Shown here: one piece after another, positions 17,255 to 26,121 of the stretch | Layout of the letters: every line of letters begins with the position of its first letter | Position numbering within the stretch: position 1 is the stretch's first letter | Source of the DNA: Bacteroidales bacterium | GTDB lineage: Bacteria > Bacteroidota > Bacteroidia > Bacteroidales > UBA932 | Reading direction: 5' to 3' | NCBI GenBank assembly: GCA_017428945.1 | Contig: JAFRPW010000039.1 | Location: 148,571-212,570 of the forward strand | Length of the DNA: 64,000 nt | Notes under the pieces: generated by a model | Told to the model about the DNA's origin: nothing | Database searches by the model: none | The model's input: the letters and a program-made list of their open reading frames with translations, nothing else | Translations under genes and position numbers: made by a program

Positions 17255-17959
17255 ATGAGGTTTTATCGGCCGGTCCTCTTGATTCTTTTACTGCTGCCTG
17301 TCTGTTGCTGCCGCCATAAGGAGCCCACTCAGGAGCCGGAGGCCGATTATCTGCTCGTAGACCGCCAGGTTACGGATTTCACCAGGAGTATTTCTCCCGA
17401 CGGTGTAGAATCGTCCTTTACCATATCGTGCGATGCCGAGTGGGAACTGTCCTTTCCGGAAGAGCCCGTGCCATGGATGACCGTGGGAGAGAGTGAAAAG
17501 ACCGGAAAGAATTCGTGGACTCTTCCTTATGCCGTATCGTCCAACGAAAGCATATACCCCAGAAATACCAAACTTGTTTTCAAGGCCGGGGAGCACAGTA
17601 TCCAGGTTACGATGGAACAGGGAGTTCCAGACCCCTTGACCCTTAACAAGGTTCCCGGTTTCTACGGAGTTGAAGGCGTCAATGTGCTTCCTACCGGAAT
17701 ACGTCAGTCGTCTTCCTTGCACTATGGCAATTACTGGACATACAGGATATTGGATCCGTCCTCACTTACTGTCCATGCCCTTGGCGGCATACCGTGGGAC
17801 CTTGCTTCAGGCAGCCATATTTCCGTCAGCTACAAGACTGTGCGCCAGGGGATGGAGGAGTCTTACGATCCCTCCGTGGACGTGGAAGTAGTCAGGGTTA
17901 CCGGTACTCTTGTGTGGCTCAGGAAAAGCGAATCGGAATACTTCATTATTGAAAGATGA
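17255..17959 (+). CDS. BACON-like domain lipoprotein
   Basis: A 234-residue exported protein. The N-terminus is a short hydrophobic leader ending LLLLPVCCC, consistent with a lipoprotein signal, though the residue before the first Cys is atypical. Residues of about 40-120 follow the BACON pattern of Bacteroidetes surface proteins: FTISCDAEWELSF, PWMTVGE and HSIQVTMEQG at the closing strand. BACON domains are thought to bind carbohydrate or mucin, but this is not proven. The C-terminal half is unrecognised. The stop overlaps the start of the M6 protease by four bases, so the two are almost certainly coexpressed and may work together at the cell surface. Confidence 0.72.
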   Translation: MRFYRPVLLILLLLPVCCCRHKEPTQEPEADYLLVDRQVTDFTRSISPDGVESSFTISCDAEWELSFPEEPVPWMTVGESEKTGKNSWTLPYAVSSNESIYPRNTKLVFKAGEHSIQVTMEQGVPDPLTLNKVPGFYGVEGVNVLPTGIRQSSSLHYGNYWTYRILDPSSLTVHALGGIPWDLASGSHISVSYKTVRQGMEESYDPSVDVEVVRVTGTLVWLRKSESEYFIIER

Positions 17960-20454
17960 CGCTCCGAAGGGTCATATTGTGCGTTGCCGCCATGCTCGCC
18001 GCAGCAGTGGCGAATGCCGGACCTGCCCGCCCCGGAGTGCATCGCTACCGCCAGCCTGACGGTACCTGGATAAGCATAACCCTTCACGGAGACGAGTCCG
18101 GACATTGGGCTACTGATGCTTCCGGGGCAGTACTTGAGGTAGACCAAAAAGGCTTTTACAGGAAATCGTCGAACAGAAAGCCGTCATCCTTCAGTACCGC
18201 ACGTCCCGCTCCGGCCAGGAAAGCCTACCTCACCACCGGAGAAAGACATATCCCGGTTATCCTGGTGGAGTTTGCCGACGTTTTTTTCTCATTTGACGAC
18301 GTTTCCGCCAGGTTTGACGCAATGCTCAACCAGACGGGTTACTCCGATAACGGCGCCACAGGATCCGTCCGGGATTATTACGTGGAGAATTCACGCGGTC
18401 TGTTCACGCCCGTATTCGACGTCCTGGAACCGGTGAGACTGGAAAAGAGCATGGCCGCCTATGGTGCCAATACCTCTTCCGGAGTGGACAAGGCTCCTGA
18501 AATGGCCCTGTATGAAGCCTGTCTTCTCCTGGACGAGTCCACGGATTTCTCCGAGTACGACCAGGACGACGACGGCACTCTGGATATGGTCCTGTTTTAC
18601 TTCGCCGGATATGACGAGTCTGAGAGCGGGCCTGCCGACGCCATCTGGTCCCATCAGGCAAACATCCAGAATCTGCCCAACACTCTGGTCAAGAAGGCCG
18701 TATTTGATGGGAAACTCCTTGGAAGGTACTTCTGCACGTCGGAACTGAACGGCAATACAGGCACAAGTTTCAAGGGCATAGGTTCCACCTGCCACGAGTT
18801 CGCCCACTCTCTTGGTCTTCCTGACTTTTATGATACGGACAACTCCGCCCACGGCTTTGTCGGCGGCATGTACGGATTCTCAATTATGTCTTATGGCCTC
18901 TATAACGACGAAGGCCGTACACCTCCGTACTTCAATATCCTGGAAAGATATCTGCTTGGCTGGCTGGAAGAAGGTGAGATTCCGCTTCTTCAGGAAGGAG
19001 ACCAGCTCTGGCGTCCGGTACAGGAAAACTCGGCTTTCATGGTCCCTTCAGATGTGGAAGGGGAGTTTTTCATATGGGAGTACAGGAACGGGCAGGGTTG
19101 GGATACCCCGCTGCCGGAGGGGCTCCTGCTTTACCACATAGACCGTTCCCGGAATGTGGTTCTTGACGGAAGGCCGGCCATCTATTACTGGAATAACTGG
19201 GAGTCCGTGAATTATCTTAACGCCTGGTCCTCCCATCCTCTGGCATACCTAATGCCATCTGCCGCGCCGGCTTCGGTCAATTATATCGGCAATATGGATG
19301 GCGTGGTGTTCCCCGGGACATCCGGACTGTTCTGTTTCGACCCTGTTGGCTGGAGCGGAAACGGTACTGATTATCAGGTTGTTGACATCAGGCTTACGGA
19401 AGATGGAGCATTGGCTCATGTGCTTAAGGGCCATGGAACCAATGTGAGCGGCCGGGTCACTACCCTGGATGGAGAGCCCGTCTCCGGAGCCGTCGTGGCC
19501 ATCAGCATCTCAGAGAACCGCACCCTTACCGGGAGTGACGGGCGGTTTGTCCTGGACCTTGAACCCCAGCCCGCCGGGACTCATTTCGTCCTGAGCGTAT
19601 ATGGGGAAGGATACCGTAGAACCCAGCTGGAAGGCATAGTGGACTGGAGAAGTGCCTACATGCCGGTTTCCCTCATGAAGGCAGGGGAGTCCTCCCTTGT
19701 AACCCTTCAGAAATACGATGCCTCGCAGACAAAGATTTTCTATCCTCTGCCATCCAGGGACTTCGGGGACTGCATGGGAGCTGTAAGGTTCACTCCCTCC
19801 GAACTGTTCAGATATGCAGGCAGGAGAATAGAGAAAGTGTCCTTCTCTACGTATGGGGCCGGTCCTGCCGATGCGGTATATGTCATTATTGATTGTGGAG
19901 GGAAGAGAGTCCTCACCAGGGAAGTCGAAAACCCCGTTTATGGAGTTAACGAACTTAACGAGGTGGATATTTCAGATGCCGACATCCGTATCCCCGACGG
20001 GGCGGATGTCTATGTGGGATACGGCGTTAAGGGTTCTTCTCAGGTATATCCGCTTGGGGTTGCAATGCTGGGTCATGAAGACAACAGTTTCTTTGCCAGG
20101 CTGAGTCTGGAGCAGTCTGAATGGGAGCCCATGAAGTCGGACCGTGTGGGCACCGGATACATGGACCTTCTTCTTACGGCGGGGGTACGCGAGGTCACGG
20201 ATGCTTTTTCCCTTTCCGATATGGGATATGCCTTCATAGACCTTGGGGGAAAGACCTGGAGGGCAGGGGAGTCGCTTCCGCTGAAGGTTTCCGGAGGGGC
20301 TTTGGAACCCGAAAGCATCACCTGGCTCTATGACGGAGAGATCACCTTCGATACAAGTATCGTCCTGTCAAAAGGGGTACACACAATCCAGGCCATTCTG
20401 GACTATGGCGATGGCAACAAGGAGACTCTGAGGGCGGTTATTACCTGCGACTGA
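17956..20454 (+). CDS. Secreted M6-family metalloprotease, full length
   Basis: An 832-residue secreted protease and paralogue of the truncated gene at the left end of the window. The signal peptide MTLRRVILCVAAMLAAAVANA leads into a propeptide-like region. The peptidase domain has the zinc site HEFAHSLGLPD with His280, Glu281 and His284. An Asp-rich EYDQDDDGTLDM loop precedes it. A carboxypeptidase-regulatory-like domain (VSGRVTTLDGEPVSGAVVAI) follows around residue 495, then a beta-rich C-terminal region. No type IX sorting tail is seen. The start overlaps the BACON-like gene; the end overlaps the convergent rlmD gene by 14 bases. Confidence 0.93.
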   Translation: MTLRRVILCVAAMLAAAVANAGPARPGVHRYRQPDGTWISITLHGDESGHWATDASGAVLEVDQKGFYRKSSNRKPSSFSTARPAPARKAYLTTGERHIPVILVEFADVFFSFDDVSARFDAMLNQTGYSDNGATGSVRDYYVENSRGLFTPVFDVLEPVRLEKSMAAYGANTSSGVDKAPEMALYEACLLLDESTDFSEYDQDDDGTLDMVLFYFAGYDESESGPADAIWSHQANIQNLPNTLVKKAVFDGKLLGRYFCTSELNGNTGTSFKGIGSTCHEFAHSLGLPDFYDTDNSAHGFVGGMYGFSIMSYGLYNDEGRTPPYFNILERYLLGWLEEGEIPLLQEGDQLWRPVQENSAFMVPSDVEGEFFIWEYRNGQGWDTPLPEGLLLYHIDRSRNVVLDGRPAIYYWNNWESVNYLNAWSSHPLAYLMPSAAPASVNYIGNMDGVVFPGTSGLFCFDPVGWSGNGTDYQVVDIRLTEDGALAHVLKGHGTNVSGRVTTLDGEPVSGAVVAISISENRTLTGSDGRFVLDLEPQPAGTHFVLSVYGEGYRRTQLEGIVDWRSAYMPVSLMKAGESSLVTLQKYDASQTKIFYPLPSRDFGDCMGAVRFTPSELFRYAGRRIEKVSFSTYGAGPADAVYVIIDCGGKRVLTREVENPVYGVNELNEVDISDADIRIPDGADVYVGYGVKGSSQVYPLGVAMLGHEDNSFFARLSLEQSEWEPMKSDRVGTGYMDLLLTAGVREVTDAFSLSDMGYAFIDLGGKTWRAGESLPLKVSGGALEPESITWLYDGEITFDTSIVLSKGVHTIQAILDYGDGNKETLRAVITCD

Positions 20455-21847
20455 GCGCAACTACATTTTCTACGTGCATTGTATGGGGGAACATGTCCAC
20501 CGGCTGCACTGCGTCTATCTTATAATCCCTGCAGAGGATAGCAAGGTCCCTGGCCTGGGAGGCCGGGTTGCAGCTGACGTATACCATGCGCTGCGGGGCG
20601 GCCTTCAGGATGACATCGGCAACAGAAGGGTGGATACCTGCGCGGGGAGGGTCCAGGATAATGACGTCTGGCCTTCCATGTTTTTTGATAAACGCTTCAT
20701 TCAGAACGTCTTTCATATCTCCAGCAAAGAATTCGCAGTTGCTTATCCCGTTGGATTCCGCATTGGCCCTGGCATCTTCTATCGCCTCAGGCACGTATTC
20801 TATGCCGATGACTTTTGAAGCCTTGCCGCTCACGAACTGGGCGATTGTTCCGGTACCGGTATAGAGGTCGTAGACAACCTCTTTGCCGGTAAGGGCTGCG
20901 AAATTGCGTGCGGTGCTGTAAAGGCGGTATGCCTGCAGGGAATTGGTCTGGTAGAAAGATTTGGGGCCTATCTTGAAACGCAGGCCTTCCATCTGTTCCT
21001 CAATGTAGGGAAGCCCTTTATAGAGGACAGGGGAGAGGTCTGCAATGGAATCGTTAAGCTTTTCGTTTACAATGTAATAGAGGCTTGAAATCTGCGTGAA
21101 TTCCGCTGAAACGGCATCCAGGAGGGCGTGTATGCGGGGGGAATCGTCCTTTGCAAAGCAGACTATGAGCATGACGTCTCCGGCCTCATTGGTGCGGACG
21201 AACATGTTGCGGAAGAAACCGTGGTTCTCACGTATGTTGTAGAACTCATATCCGTTGTCGATGCAGAACTTCTTGATAAAGAGGCGGATGGCATTGGAGG
21301 GTTCTGCCTGAAGGTGGCACTGCTTGATATCCAGCACTTTATCGAAGAATTTGCCCACGTGGAAGCCAAGGCCCATGCGGTCTGTTTCCGGGATTGCGTC
21401 AGGATCTTCTCCGGAGAGCACCCACCTCCGGCATGAAGCGCTGAATTCCAGCTTGTTACGGTATTCTCGGGTCTTTTCAGAGGGGAGTGTTGGCCTTATT
21501 TCAGGGACTTCCAGATGCCCGATTCTTACCAGCTGGTCTTCTACCTGCTGCCGTTTGGCTTCAAGCTGCATGGAATACGGGAGCGGCTGCCAGCGGCAGC
21601 CTCCGCATACGCCAAAATGCCGGCAGAATGGCTCAAGACGGTCTTTGGAAGGCTTTACGATACGTTTTATGAAGCCTTCCATGTAGTTTTTTTTCTTTTT
21701 TGTGACCTGGATGTCGACGATGTCTCCGGGAACTGCGAAGTCCACGAATACCACCATTCCGTCTACGTGGGCAATAGTCTTGCCCTCAGCGGCCACATTC
21801 TCTATCTGAACATTCTCCAGGAGAAGATCTACTCTGCGTCTTGACAT
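20441..21847 (-). CDS. rlmD: 23S rRNA (uracil-C5)-methyltransferase, RlmD/TrmA family
   Basis: A 468-residue AdoMet-dependent RNA m5U methyltransferase. An N-terminal TRAM-like domain is followed by the iron-sulfur cysteines C75-x5-C81-x2-C84 (FCRHFGVCGGC) and a fourth Cys in DIKQCHLQ. This favours RlmD/RumA over TrmA. The catalytic domain has the SAM loop DLYTGTGTIAQF, then ILDPPRAGIHP, and the catalytic Cys in VYVSCNP. The reading frame extends upstream to 21925, but the promoter at 21868-21898 lies inside that extension. The ATG at 21847 (MSRRRVDLL) is therefore the real start. Confidence 0.93.
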   Translation of the reverse strand: MSRRRVDLLLENVQIENVAAEGKTIAHVDGMVVFVDFAVPGDIVDIQVTKKKKNYMEGFIKRIVKPSKDRLEPFCRHFGVCGGCRWQPLPYSMQLEAKRQQVEDQLVRIGHLEVPEIRPTLPSEKTREYRNKLEFSASCRRWVLSGEDPDAIPETDRMGLGFHVGKFFDKVLDIKQCHLQAEPSNAIRLFIKKFCIDNGYEFYNIRENHGFFRNMFVRTNEAGDVMLIVCFAKDDSPRIHALLDAVSAEFTQISSLYYIVNEKLNDSIADLSPVLYKGLPYIEEQMEGLRFKIGPKSFYQTNSLQAYRLYSTARNFAALTGKEVVYDLYTGTGTIAQFVSGKASKVIGIEYVPEAIEDARANAESNGISNCEFFAGDMKDVLNEAFIKKHGRPDVIILDPPRAGIHPSVADVILKAAPQRMVYVSCNPASQARDLAILCRDYKIDAVQPVDMFPHTMHVENVVALSRR

Positions 21848-21867
21848 TTGTCCATTTTTAGTGATTG

Positions 21868-21898
21868 CAAAGGTAGGGGAATAATTCCATATCCACAA
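21868..21898 (-). promoter_or_regulatory. Predicted rlmD promoter
   Basis: On the minus strand, TTG at 21898-21896 and TACCTTTG at 21875-21868 are spaced by 20 bases. It settles the rlmD start at 21847. Confidence 0.65.
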
Positions 21899-21997
21899 CT
21901 TAACATAATATAAATTGTGTAACAAATGTGGCGATAAAGAATTCAGGGCTTTTGTCGCGTATTTTCGCGCGCGTGCGTTTTTTTATCGGAATTTTGT

Positions 21998-22005
21998 TAT
22001 ATTTG
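21998..22005 (+). promoter_or_regulatory. Predicted -7 element of the unknown lipoprotein operon
   Basis: TATATTTG, 39 bases before the ATG at 22045. There is no exact TTG at -33; a T-run (21978-21984) occupies that position. Confidence 0.5.
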
Positions 22006-22044
22006 TAAGGATTATTATTAAACCTGAAACGTAATTAATTTCAT

Positions 22045-23961
22045 ATGAAAGAAACTATCCATTACCTGAGTCTGGCAGCGGCAGCTGCTGCAGCGTTCCT
22101 CATGCCTTGTGCATGCGGCCTCGTCAATATCGAGGAAGTAGATAATATCAATACAGAAGTCACTGTAGCTCCCGGTACTGAAGTCACCGTCATGTCAGAA
22201 TACTCCAAGACCCTTGGAGAACTGCTTACATCCGGCACGGACGGCGTTCTCACCGTTACCGCCGAAGGTAATTACGCCATTTCCTACCAGATTGTTGACG
22301 GCCAGTCCCTCGGAGACGGATTCACCTTTGACGCCTCCCAGTTCGCCATCAGTTTATCGGATTCCTACCATACCTCCATCAACCTCAGCGAGGCAAGCAT
22401 TCCCGCCAATACTCCAATCGAGTACAATCCCGCAGACAAGCAGGCAATCGCCGCCCTTTTCCCGGAAGTCAACATAGATTTCTTCGAGAGCCTCCTTTCC
22501 CAGAATTACGCCTTTGATTTTGACCTTGACTGCTCCATTTCCAATTTCCCGGAGCTTATCAAATCCATCCAGAAGGCAGGTCTTGACGGCTCTATCTCAT
22601 TCACTATCAGGCCTTCAGGCATTCCTTTCCAGAAATTTGTCTTCAAGAAAGGCACAAGCATCAGCTTTCCCTCTTTCTTTGTGTTCGACTCCTGCAGCAA
22701 TAAAGATTTCGACCTCACCGGAGGCAACGTAATAACCGCCAACAAGGACGTAAACGTCCCCATGAATACCGGCATTTCATTCACGCTTGCCCTCAAGTCG
22801 CTCGATTTTGGAAACGGCCTTGCCACCAAGGGCTCCCTCCCTCTGTCAGGTAAAGTGGCCATGGACGGAACCATTTCCATCTCCCCTTCTGATTTTACCG
22901 GAGCAACAACCAGTATTAACCTCTCTGACTATCCCATTCTTACTCCTTATCTCGGTGAAGGCTTACACAATATCGTCGTAGTCAAGTCAGATACCGCACT
23001 CAGCACCTTTGCAGTAGACTGCGATTATGCGGCAAACAATGTGGCAATCAAAAACGCCACAATACAGCTTTCCAAGGACGCCATCCCCACGTTTGATGCA
23101 GGTAATTACTCAGTTGCAATAAAGGATAAGCTCCCCAAGGAACTTGTGGACGGAAATCCTCAGATTGAACTCTCTGACGTCCAGGTCAATATGTCCCTTA
23201 ACAGCACACTCCCCTTCGCCTTCGGGCTCAATGCCAACCTCGTAACCCTCAACGGCAGTTCTGTTGTCCGCAGTTATGAACTTGGTCCTCTTGAGTTTGC
23301 TGCCGGCGCAACCACCAATTACAGCCTCGGTACCCATGCAAACGGAGAGGAAGGCGGAGTTATCTATAAGGAAATCAAGGACTTGGGTAAGCTCCTTAAT
23401 CCCGTTCCGGACAAGGTTGAAGTAAAGGATTTCGATGTCCTGTTCAACGACAGCCAGTGGCTCACGGTAGAGTCCGGCAAGAATTATGGCGGAACCCTGT
23501 CGGCAAGCATCATGGCTCCCCTGTCATTCACTGCAGATACCAAGCTAAGCCTCAGCCTCGCAATGGACGACATGCAGGTTAACCTCAACCAGGCCAACGG
23601 CCTTATAAAGGGAGATACCAGGGCCATTGTCAAGTTCTCCTATGAGAACCAGATTCCCCTGAATTTCGACATGACCATGGTTGTCAAGGACGAGGACAAG
23701 AATGTAATGAACGGCGTGGCTCCCAAGGATCCCGTCAAGGTGGGCGCAGCTACAAAGAACGGTGCTGCAAAGGGAGATGTGAGCATAGAACTCACCATTC
23801 CTTCCGGCGGTAAGATGGTCAAGAGCATCGGATTCACCGTCACAGCATCGGCCCAGGATCCCGATCTTTGCCTGAGCCCCAACCAGAAAATATCCATCAG
23901 GAATATTACCTTCTGTCTGCCTGACGGTGTCACCACAGATCTGAAAGACCTTGTAAAATAA
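22045..23961 (+). CDS. Exported lipoprotein-like beta-rich protein of unknown function
   Basis: A 638-residue protein I do not recognise. An Ala-rich hydrophobic leader ends FLMPCACG, suggesting a lipoprotein or secreted protein. The mature part is beta-rich and low in charge. It contains repeated stretches of the form 'L.L..F.FG' separated by proline/aspartate turns, such as ISFTLALKSLDFGNG, STLPFAFGLNANL and PLSFTADTKLSLSLAMDD, suggesting several related beta-sandwich units. Only 21 bases separate it from the next start, the predicted outer-membrane barrel at 23983. The two are probably an operon and could form a surface or outer-membrane assembly. No enzymatic motif is seen. Confidence 0.7.
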   Translation: MKETIHYLSLAAAAAAAFLMPCACGLVNIEEVDNINTEVTVAPGTEVTVMSEYSKTLGELLTSGTDGVLTVTAEGNYAISYQIVDGQSLGDGFTFDASQFAISLSDSYHTSINLSEASIPANTPIEYNPADKQAIAALFPEVNIDFFESLLSQNYAFDFDLDCSISNFPELIKSIQKAGLDGSISFTIRPSGIPFQKFVFKKGTSISFPSFFVFDSCSNKDFDLTGGNVITANKDVNVPMNTGISFTLALKSLDFGNGLATKGSLPLSGKVAMDGTISISPSDFTGATTSINLSDYPILTPYLGEGLHNIVVVKSDTALSTFAVDCDYAANNVAIKNATIQLSKDAIPTFDAGNYSVAIKDKLPKELVDGNPQIELSDVQVNMSLNSTLPFAFGLNANLVTLNGSSVVRSYELGPLEFAAGATTNYSLGTHANGEEGGVIYKEIKDLGKLLNPVPDKVEVKDFDVLFNDSQWLTVESGKNYGGTLSASIMAPLSFTADTKLSLSLAMDDMQVNLNQANGLIKGDTRAIVKFSYENQIPLNFDMTMVVKDEDKNVMNGVAPKDPVKVGAATKNGAAKGDVSIELTIPSGGKMVKSIGFTVTASAQDPDLCLSPNQKISIRNITFCLPDGVTTDLKDLVK

Positions 23962-23982
23962 TTATAATCAATAATATTGTAC

Positions 23983-26088
23983 ATGAAAACTGCTAAAATT
24001 CTCCTAGCATCATCCATGCTCTTCCTGGGAGCGCTCTCCGCAAATGCCCAGGACTTCAGGACTGGTTACTTCCTCGGAGGTTATCAGTATGCCTACCGCA
24101 TGAACCCTGCCTTTGCCAGCGAGCACAACTTCTTCTCCGTTGGCCTGGGTCAGTTCGGCGCCAATATCCAGAGCGACTTCGGTTTCTCAGATTTCGTAAA
24201 GAAGGATGCTTCCGGCCAGTATGTGCTGGCTCTCAACAATTCCATCTCTTCAGAGGAATTCCTGAGCGGCTTCAATGACGGACTCAACAAGTTTGAACTC
24301 TCTTCCAATATCAACCTCATCTCCAGGGGCCATTGGAACAAAGAGAAGCACTCTTTCTCCACCTTCGACCTCTCCATCAAGACCACAGACCGCCTGGACC
24401 TCCCCAAGGACATTTTCCGTTTCCTCAAGGACGGTTCTTCCAACGGTGCAAACTTTGACTTCTCCGGTCTTGGCCTCACCTCCAGGAACTATCTGGAACT
24501 GGCATGGGGCGTAAGCAAGATTGTCAAGAACGCATTCTCCTACGGTATCCGCTTCAAGGGCCTTGTTGGCCTTGCAAATGCCAGCCTTTCCATGGATACT
24601 TTCAATGTGACCATGGCAAGCAACAACTGGGCTATCAATAGCAAGGGTTCCCTGTCGGGATCTGTTCCGTTTGCAGAATTCACCACCGATGGTGACGGTT
24701 ACCTTGACCTCACCCACCCCAGGATCAATGCAAGCAAGCTTACCAAGAACCTTGGACTGGGCGGCGCACTGGATGCCGGTCTCAGCATCAATATACTCCC
24801 CTGGCTCACCGTGTCGGCTTCAATACTTGACTTCGGCTACGTGAACTGGGCAGATGAAATCCTGGGCGTATCCTCGTTCAACGATTCCATCACTCCTTCA
24901 TCAGCCGCAGAGGACAGCGACCAGGTCTCCCAGTTTGTAAGCGCTCTCCCCCAGATGCTCAAGTTTACACCTCAGACCCCCGCTACGGAACCCAAGACCC
25001 TTGGCGCCGGCTGGGAAGCAATTCCCTACCGCGTAAACGGTGGTGTCGAGCTTCGTGTCCCCTTCTACCAGAGACTCTCCGTAGGCGCCCTCTATACCTT
25101 CTACGGCGGCAACTTCGCCTTCAATACCAATGATATTCTCCTGTCTGCTAACTGGACTCCCCTCAACTTCCTGAGTGCATCCGTAAGCTCAAGGCTTGGA
25201 GACAGCTTCAAGGTTCTTGGTGCAGCCGTCAACCTCCACCCCGGTCTGTTCAATCTATTTGTGGGAGTTGACGCAGTGTCCATTCCTCTCAATCTCGTGA
25301 ATATCGGCGCACTCCTTCCGGACAGCGTTCCCGCTGCCGTTAAGCAGTATGCCCTGATGCCCGCAGACGATCTTAACCTGAATGCATATGTAGGTCTGTC
25401 CTTCGCCCTTGGCAAACGTCAGATAGACTACCGCAAGATGAGCAAGGCCATCATCAAGGAACAGAAGGAGAAGGCTGAAGCAAAGGCCGCAGAGAAGAAG
25501 GAGAAGGAAGAGCAGAAGGCCAAGGAGAAAGAACTTAAGGAATACGAGAAACTCCAGGCAGAGGAAGCCAAGGCTGCCGAGCAGAAGGCCAAGGAAGATG
25601 CCAAGGCCGCCAAGATAGCTGAGAAGGAAGCCGCTGCCCAGGCCAAGGCCGATGAAAAGGCCGCCAAGGAAGCCGCCGCTGCGGAGAAGAAGGCCGCTAA
25701 GGAAGCAGCAGAGAAGGCCAAGGCAGATGCTAAGGCTGCCAAGGAAGCTGAAAAGGCTGCAAAGGCTCAGGAGAAGGCTGCAAAGGCTCAGGAAAAGGCC
25801 GCTGCGAAGAATGCTGAACTGGAGGCTGCTACTGCCAAGATGGAGGCCGAGAAGGCCGCCAAGGCTGCCGCTGAAGAAGCTGCTGCCGCCGAGGCCGCTG
25901 CACAGGAAGCCGCCAAGACTGAGGCTACCGCCGCAGAACAGCTCCTCGAGAGTGTCCTTGAGCCCAAGGCAGAAGCCCCCGCAGCACCTGAGGCTCCTGC
26001 AGCAGAAGCCCCCGCTGCAGAGGCTCCCGCAGAACAGCCCGCAGCAGAGCCGGTAGCTCCCACAGTGTTCGAGTTCCCTAACCTCTAG
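23983..26088 (+). CDS. DUF5723-like outer-membrane barrel with TolA-like coiled-coil tail
   Basis: A 701-residue protein in three parts. A signal peptide (MKTAKILLASSMLFLGALSANAQ) leads into about 460 residues with alternating aromatic strands (GYFLGGYQYAYRMNPAFAS, then long strand-turn repeats), resembling DUF5723 outer-membrane barrels of Bacteroidetes. From about residue 486 come some 160 residues almost entirely of Lys, Ala and Glu with no proline, predicted as one long charged helix or coiled coil like TolA domain II. The final 50 residues are Ala/Pro/Glu repeats ending FEFPNL. I infer the tail lies in the periplasm. The ATG at 23983 is preferred to a TTG six bases upstream. Confidence 0.75.
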   Translation: MKTAKILLASSMLFLGALSANAQDFRTGYFLGGYQYAYRMNPAFASEHNFFSVGLGQFGANIQSDFGFSDFVKKDASGQYVLALNNSISSEEFLSGFNDGLNKFELSSNINLISRGHWNKEKHSFSTFDLSIKTTDRLDLPKDIFRFLKDGSSNGANFDFSGLGLTSRNYLELAWGVSKIVKNAFSYGIRFKGLVGLANASLSMDTFNVTMASNNWAINSKGSLSGSVPFAEFTTDGDGYLDLTHPRINASKLTKNLGLGGALDAGLSINILPWLTVSASILDFGYVNWADEILGVSSFNDSITPSSAAEDSDQVSQFVSALPQMLKFTPQTPATEPKTLGAGWEAIPYRVNGGVELRVPFYQRLSVGALYTFYGGNFAFNTNDILLSANWTPLNFLSASVSSRLGDSFKVLGAAVNLHPGLFNLFVGVDAVSIPLNLVNIGALLPDSVPAAVKQYALMPADDLNLNAYVGLSFALGKRQIDYRKMSKAIIKEQKEKAEAKAAEKKEKEEQKAKEKELKEYEKLQAEEAKAAEQKAKEDAKAAKIAEKEAAAQAKADEKAAKEAAAAEKKAAKEAAEKAKADAKAAKEAEKAAKAQEKAAKAQEKAAAKNAELEAATAKMEAEKAAKAAAEEAAAAEAAAQEAAKTEATAAEQLLESVLEPKAEAPAAPEAPAAEAPAAEAPAEQPAAEPVAPTVFEFPNL
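25437..26070 (+). repeat. Low-complexity coding repeat (Lys/Ala/Glu helix and Pro/Ala tail)
   Basis: About 630 bases of degenerate AAG/GCC/GAG codons. They include a 21-base near-perfect tandem duplication (25756-25776 and 25777-25797, encoding AAKAQEK twice) and short Pro-Ala-Glu repeats near the end. Such tracts are prone to slippage and length change between strains. Confidence 0.8.
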
Positions 26089-26121
26089 ACACAAACTTGT
26101 ACTAAAACCTGAACCTTAATA

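Noticed and set aside
21848-21925. N-terminal extension of RlmD
   Set aside because: A complete promoter with 20-base spacing lies inside it, and the extension has no family similarity.
21956-21984. Alternating CG tract before a T-run as a terminator or Z-DNA element
   Set aside because: The inverted repeat is only four bases per arm and the alternating tract is short; chance is a fair explanation.
25255-26094. Gly/Leu/Ser-rich frame antisense to the coiled-coil tail
   Set aside because: Reverse reading of the Lys/Ala/Glu codon repeats; low complexity only.
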